Source: an uncultured Lachnoanaerobaculum sp. (lineage in GTDB: Bacteria; Bacillota; Clostridia; Lachnospirales; Lachnospiraceae). Taken from it: DNA of 64,000 nucleotides. Both the position numbers and the translations under genes were made by a program. This document shows, piece by piece, positions 60,187 through 64,000 of this stretch. The stretch's first letter is position 1. The number at the start of each line of letters is the position of its first letter. The notes under the pieces are model-generated. The model was given only the letters and a program-made list of their open reading frames with translations. It was not told where the DNA came from and ran no database searches. The DNA lies in NCBI GenBank assembly GCA_937925515.1, contig CALALP010000070.1, forward strand, positions 1 through 64,000, given 5' to 3'.

Positions 60187-60562
60187 GCCATTCTTCATGT
60201 CGTATTTTTTAGATTGCATAAAGCTTTATTCTTAAAAATGCTTATATTTAGCTAGTTTCAAGGATTGAGGACATGTGTTTCTTCTTAATGTTATACATGT
60301 CCTCAATCCTTATAAAATTATCTCTATAATTAAACAATAAAAAAAACCTTAAAAAGACTATTTAAAGCCATTTTAAAGCTATTTAAAAGTTCTTGTATTA
60401 TCCTTTTACTAACTCCCTAATTGATGTTTTTTACCCCTTTAACTCTCGACATGAAGAATGACATAAGATTTTTTTACATGTCCCTACTTTCCCTTATATT
60501 CGTGCTTTTTCGGTATTATTCACTATTGTTCACATCTGATTATATTTGTCATTCTTTATGTC
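60187..60562. repeat. Transposase-binding-site-like repeats L1, L2, L3 at the repressor end
   Basis: L1 GACATAAAGAATGACA (minus, 60,562-60,547), L2 GACATGAAGAATGACA (plus, 60,448-60,463) and L3 CGACATGAAGAATGGC (minus, 60,202-60,187). All share GACATxAAGAATGxC with R1/R2 at the other end. The orientations differ, and the spacing is wide as at the left end of Mu. The rest of 60,167-60,546 has no gene; it holds an AT-rich block with TTTAAAG repeats (60,340-60,390) and the hairpin GAGGACATGT/ACATGTCCTC near 60,270-60,305. Confidence 0.82.
60266..60306 (+). terminator. Hairpin after the small basic gene
   Basis: AAGGATTGAGGACATGT pairs with ACATGTCCTCAATCCTT around a 12-base loop, a 17-bp perfect stem. 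It is long for a terminator and lies between L3 and L2 near the phage end; it may insulate the repressor transcript from the host. Confidence 0.72.
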
Positions 60563-60570
60563 TATATACA

Positions 60571-60575
60571 TCTGT
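60571..60575. repeat. Target-site duplication, right copy (TCTGT)
   Basis: TCTGT follows the ...TATACA phage end directly and equals the copy at 30,403-30,407. Confidence 0.93.
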
Positions 60576-60983
60576 AACATTTTTAACTACAAATACATTT
60601 TCACTATCAATTCCTTTTATATTTTTAGGTAAGATTGCATTTGCTCCGGGTGCTAATGCTAATTTATCATAACTTTCTTCATATGTTTCGCCTGTTAAAA
60701 GATTTTTAACTTTAACTTTTTTATTATCAGGATCAATCTTAACTACTTCTTGATTAGTTCTAGCATCAATTTTATATTTAGTTGCAAACTCTTTTGGATT
60801 CATTAAAACCAATTTATCACTGTCATCAATGATACCACTTAAATAAAATGGTAAGCAACAATTTGAAAAAGATACATGATTACCTCTTTCTATCATAATT
60901 ACTTCTGATAATTCATCTATTCTTCTTACTCTTGCTGCAACACTTGCTCCTCCTGCTACTCCACCGATTACTACAACTTTCAT
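60571..60983 (-). pseudogene. N-terminal part of CoA-disulfide/persulfide reductase, cut by the prophage
   Basis: Encodes MKVVVIGGVAGGASVAARVRRIDELSEVIMIERGNHVSFSNCCLPFYLSG: the FAD-binding GxGxxG and the redox cysteine region SFSNCCLPF of CoA-disulfide reductases. It ends at VFVVKNVTD where the phage starts; seven phage-derived codons (VYRHKE, stop) follow in the live genome. The rest of the protein is at 29,124-30,402. Only 17 bp after the APC permease gene, so it was the third gene of that operon. The truncated 144-residue product lacks NADH and rhodanese domains and cannot work as the enzyme. Confidence 0.95.
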
Positions 60984-61000
60984 ATTTTTCTCCTTATATT

Positions 61001-62329
61001 TTAATTATTTGCTACTTTTTTAGTTTTTGAAAAATACATTATACTCCCTAAAACAACCCAAACCAAAAGAAAGATAAACGAGTTTACAGACAGTCTTGCA
61101 GGAGAAGTAGGTAAAACTAAAAGCAATATAAATAATATAGCTATAATTACCGATAAAGCTGCTAACACTTTACTTTTCTTGCTTTCTGCTTTTTTAATGC
61201 TTATATAACCTACATAACCATAAGCTATTGCTGCAAGTAAACTTGCCATATCTACAATGTATAAAATAACTTCTCTCCCTATCCAAGGTGCAATAAGACT
61301 TACTGCACTTACAAAAATAATTGCATAAGGATAAGCCTCTTTTTTATTTTTTTTACAAAATTTCTTACTTATAATATTGTAAGTTCCAAGTGCTGCAATA
61401 ATTTTACTGCTTGCTATCATAAAACCATTGATTCCACCTGTAATAGCTGCCCATAAAGCTATAAGCATAAATGCAAAGCCTATATATCCTAAGCTTTTTA
61501 TTATTGAATCTGCTACTGCCCAATCAGTTTTTAAAGCCTCATCGGCACTAAAATTAATAGCTGCTATTACATTTAAGGCTGCATATATAAATACACCTAT
61601 TATTATGGAAGTTATAGCTAAACTTGTTGCTTTTTTAGTTGGAAATTTAAGTTCATTTGCAACTTGTGGAATAACATCAAAACCTACAAATAAAAAAGGT
61701 ACTATTGCAATCACAGTTGAAATTTCTTTCCAAGAAAATTTATAATTTTCAATATAGTTGGCACTGAAAGTTTTCATATTCCCTTTTGTAGTTAATATTA
61801 TGAGAAGTCCTAAAACTATTAAAACTAAAAGGCTACTCATAATATTTTGTACTTTAGAACTAACCTTTAGTCCCTTAATATTTATATAGGCAAAAATAAT
61901 TATAACCAGGCTCATTAAAATCACATCACTTAAGTAGACCTCATATCCTGCAATACTATAAAGATAACCAAAACTTAGACTATTGTTAAATATTACTCTA
62001 AACAAAAGTACATATGCACTTGCATTTAAAGGAATCATACTTAAATAACATAAACTAAGCGACCATGCTACTATAAATCCATGCCCTTTTCCTAAGTTGT
62101 CATAGGTATAGGAAAATTCTCCTCCCTCCTCACTAGTATTCTTAAGCATAGTATGATAAGCATTTTGGATTACTGATACTAAAACTCCTCCTATTGCCAA
62201 ACCTATAAATGTATTAATTACCCCTGAAGTTGGCAAAAACTGTTTCCCCGGTAATGTAAATGAACCCCAACCTATAATTGCACCTATTACTAGGCCTAAA
62301 ACATCAAATTGATTTAACTTCTTTTCCAC
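61001..62329 (-). CDS. APC-family amino-acid permease
   Basis: 442 residues with about twelve membrane segments. The first helix LGLVIGAIIGWGSFTLPGKQFLP and SEEGGEFSYTYDNLGKGHGFIVAW are typical of the APC superfamily. IAIVPFLFVGFDVIPQVANELKFPTKKA is the helix 6 region. Substrate unknown; the operon with a YeeE/YedE-type sulfur carrier and a CoA-disulfide reductase points to a sulfur compound such as cystine or a thiol. 22 bp after the yedE-like gene. Confidence 0.88.
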   Translation of the reverse strand: MEKKLNQFDVLGLVIGAIIGWGSFTLPGKQFLPTSGVINTFIGLAIGGVLVSVIQNAYHTMLKNTSEEGGEFSYTYDNLGKGHGFIVAWSLSLCYLSMIPLNASAYVLLFRVIFNNSLSFGYLYSIAGYEVYLSDVILMSLVIIIFAYINIKGLKVSSKVQNIMSSLLVLIVLGLLIILTTKGNMKTFSANYIENYKFSWKEISTVIAIVPFLFVGFDVIPQVANELKFPTKKATSLAITSIIIGVFIYAALNVIAAINFSADEALKTDWAVADSIIKSLGYIGFAFMLIALWAAITGGINGFMIASSKIIAALGTYNIISKKFCKKNKKEAYPYAIIFVSAVSLIAPWIGREVILYIVDMASLLAAIAYGYVGYISIKKAESKKSKVLAALSVIIAILFILLLVLPTSPARLSVNSFIFLLVWVVLGSIMYFSKTKKVANN

Positions 62330-62351
62330 TCGTTTCCTCTCTAAACAATAC

Positions 62352-63665
62352 TTATTTAAAATCTTTCGGATCTCTATGTCTAGGTGGAACTAAACAAGAC
62401 TTTCCTCCCTTAAATATCTTAAGTGCCGCAACTGCACCTAACGAGATAGCTACTAAGAACACCCAACCTGAAATTGAAAAATTAGGAATTGAGGAATATA
62501 ATGCACCTATATTACAACCCTTAGCAAAACGTGAACCAAAGCCCATAAGTAATCCACCAAGTCCAAATAATGCTGCATTTTTTGCATTAAATTTAAAATC
62601 AAATCTAAATCTTCCTGCCATTAAAAATGCTACAAAAGAACCGAATACTATTCCAATATCAAGTATCACTCCCTTATCAGCCAAAATTCCCTTTGCTATT
62701 TCCTCATTTATAGTCTTAAATGATTCATCTTTAAATACAACTCCAAACAAACTAAAAAACCAAACTGCCATTTTAGTAAATGCAGAAGTAACCCCCCAAG
62801 CTTTACCGTTAAATATTAAAAGACCTGTGGATACTATACTTAGAACTATTGCTCCTATTATAAAATTCCACCTTTCTACAAATAACTTATGATAAATAGA
62901 CCAAAACATGGAGGTAGTTTCAACTTCATCTTTAAGTGGTTTTTCAAAATCTTGATAATCAGAATCAGGAGTCAAATATGTCTTTTCCTGATTTCTAGTG
63001 TATTCATATCTTCTTGTAATATAATACAATAGCAAGAGTCCTAGTAAAGTAACTATCAGTGCTCCAAAATAACCAAAATACTCCGGAAGATAACCTCTAA
63101 CTCCTATTTTACCTATTGGGTTTCTATCTACAACAGCCCTTAAATAATGCCCCGGAATAGTTGCAAGTACAAAAAGTGGAAATGCTATTAAAGCATGCCC
63201 CTCGCCCTCTCCTAAATCGGCAAGAGTGCCTGAGGCACACCCTCCTGCTATAATCATTCCTATTCCGAACAAAAATCCTCCTATTACCGTTCCGATATTA
63301 GCCATAAATACATTCTGAGTACCGGGGATTATTGCCATATCTCCCTCTGCCAAATATTTAGGAACAGCTCCCTTTAAAAATGCAGTATAATGTATGGCTG
63401 CATATAAAACAGTTGTAACTGCCAAAGCTGTTAATATTGCTTTTGTTAAACTTCCCTCACCTCTTACATAAATTCTTTTAATTCCTCCTGCAAAACCAAA
63501 TCTTGATCTTGTCAGAGCATATCCTAATAAAAAGCCTCCAAGTAGTGAAAAAGCCAGCTTAGGTTCTTTAAAGGAATATCCCCAAAACACTAAAATAAGT
63601 GCTATAAAAGCCCCAAGCCCTGCCTGCCACTTTTTAAACTCTTTGATAAAACTTGTCGTACTCAT
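62352..63665 (-). CDS. YeeE/YedE-family sulfur-compound transporter
   Basis: 437 residues, two YeeE/YedE repeats. The first holds LGYALTRSRFGFAGGIKRIYVRGEGS and GMIIAGGCASGTLADLGEGEGHALIAFPLFV with the conserved Cys in GGCASGT; the second holds MAGRFRFDFKFNAKNAALFGLGGLLMGFGSRFAKGCNIGALYSSIPNFSISGW with KGCNIG. Conserved Cys residues on the channel path are those used for thiosulfate or persulfide passage in YeeE. Such proteins are also annotated YedE in selenium metabolism. First gene of the operon. Confidence 0.9.
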   Translation of the reverse strand: MSTTSFIKEFKKWQAGLGAFIALILVFWGYSFKEPKLAFSLLGGFLLGYALTRSRFGFAGGIKRIYVRGEGSLTKAILTALAVTTVLYAAIHYTAFLKGAVPKYLAEGDMAIIPGTQNVFMANIGTVIGGFLFGIGMIIAGGCASGTLADLGEGEGHALIAFPLFVLATIPGHYLRAVVDRNPIGKIGVRGYLPEYFGYFGALIVTLLGLLLLYYITRRYEYTRNQEKTYLTPDSDYQDFEKPLKDEVETTSMFWSIYHKLFVERWNFIIGAIVLSIVSTGLLIFNGKAWGVTSAFTKMAVWFFSLFGVVFKDESFKTINEEIAKGILADKGVILDIGIVFGSFVAFLMAGRFRFDFKFNAKNAALFGLGGLLMGFGSRFAKGCNIGALYSSIPNFSISGWVFLVAISLGAVAALKIFKGGKSCLVPPRHRDPKDFK

Positions 63666-64000
63666 AAATAGATTACCTCCATATTTTTTACTACCTCTTA
63701 GTATCGAAACTTACTTTAATTATTATTTTGAGCTCAAAAAAAGTTACATATGTTATGTTAATTATATATCTATCAAACTTTAAAATCAAGTTTTAAATTA
63801 TCATTTTTTATGCATTTTATATATTCCACAATATTCACATAAGGTAAATATTATAAATATAGTCATGCCACAAAATAAAACTTTACTCTATTTATAAAAT
63901 AATAAAATAAGTGTTTATAATTATATTTATTTTTTTATCTTTCTATTTGTATATTTTTCTTATTTTCTATAATCTAAAAATTTATCAGGGGACTTCCTCG
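63666..64000. other. AT-rich intergenic region ending in half of a repeat hairpin
   Basis: No gene. The first 100 bases should carry the promoter and leader of the yedE operon (AGGTAATCTA lies just before its start). The last 15 bases, AGGGGACTTCCTCG, equal the first arm of the GGGG-TTTCCTCGCC hairpin family at 16,770 and 27,276; the second arm lies outside the window. Confidence 0.55.

Larger units (their letters stand above)
30408..60570 (-). mobile_element. Complete Mu-like transposable prophage, 30,163 bp
   Basis: Read inward, the ends begin TGTATGCCGACACGAAAAG and TGTATATAGACATAAAGAA and are flanked by TCTGT on both sides. Excision in silico restores the host gene exactly. The prophage carries a repressor, Ner, a DDE transposase and MuB ATPase at the 60-kb end, then lysis, head and tail genes leading to tail fibres at the 30-kb end. 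All genes are on the minus strand except the repressor and a small gene beside it. Every expected module is present and unbroken apart from a methyltransferase fragment, so the phage may be active. Size is about 83 percent of Mu. Confidence 0.96.

Noticed and set aside
1..64000. tRNA, rRNA and riboswitch genes.
   Set aside because: I looked for cloverleaf arms, rRNA core segments and common riboswitch cores on both strands by eye and recognised none; a covariance-model search would be needed to exclude them.

Overview
The window is low-GC DNA of Bacillota/Clostridia character. It has AGGAGG-type ribosome binding sites, a NEAT-domain haem protein, GntR/FCD, AzlCD and DUF1576 genes, a Gram-positive XkdK-type phage tail, and no rRNA or tRNA that I could recognise. 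I cannot name the species. The first 6.9 kb (TRAP transporter, NagD-type HAD, glycine-zipper lipoprotein) would also suit a Fusobacterium-like donor, so that part may have a separate origin.

Layout. (1) 1-6.9 kb: a Fur-box-controlled secreted protein that joins a haem-binding NEAT region to a P19/Tp34 iron-binding domain, then a small lipoprotein, a nitroreductase, a HAD phosphatase and a three-gene TRAP transporter operon. (2) 6.9-11.0 kb: a fragment of a Tn1549-like conjugative element, visibly richer in GC: ParA, ParB, a replication-initiator-like protein and small accessory genes. No relaxase, secretion system or integrase is present. (3) 11.2-30.4 kb: chromosomal genes, nearly all on the minus strand: Fic, Ddl, a GntR regulator, IspE, cyclophilin, a plus-strand phospholipase C-like gene, an ADP-ribosylglycohydrolase, a polar amino-acid ABC transporter, DUF1576, pyridoxamine kinase, a rhodanese-TtcA fusion, AzlCD and GpmA. 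(4) 30,408-60,570: a complete-looking Mu-like transposable prophage of 30,163 bp. (5) 60.6-64 kb: the rest of the host operon it interrupts (YeeE/YedE sulfur transporter, APC permease, start of a CoA-disulfide/persulfide reductase).

The prophage is the main discovery. Its ends were read to the base. Both begin TGTAT when read inward, both carry copies of a 16-bp transposase-site-like motif, and the insertion is flanked by a 5-bp duplication, TCTGT. Removing the phage and one TCTGT restores an uninterrupted 563-codon reductase with a C-terminal rhodanese domain. The gene order follows Mu: repressor, Ner, MuA-like DDE transposase, MuB-like ATPase, small early genes, GemA, endolysin, Mor, holin-like genes, gp27-like small terminase, large terminase, portal, F-like head protein, scaffold and capsid. 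The tail module, however, is of the PBSX/XkdK type found in Gram-positive bacteria.

Points within the phage worth following up: a genetic switch with an operator lying exactly in the 17-bp spacer of the early promoter; a programmed -1 frameshift (A AAA AAC) in the tail chaperone; a head protein carrying a toxin-like C-terminal domain followed by a small acidic immunity-like gene; an endolysin whose catalytic halves are in swapped order; and a DNA methyltransferase remnant at the end of the genome where Mu carries mom.
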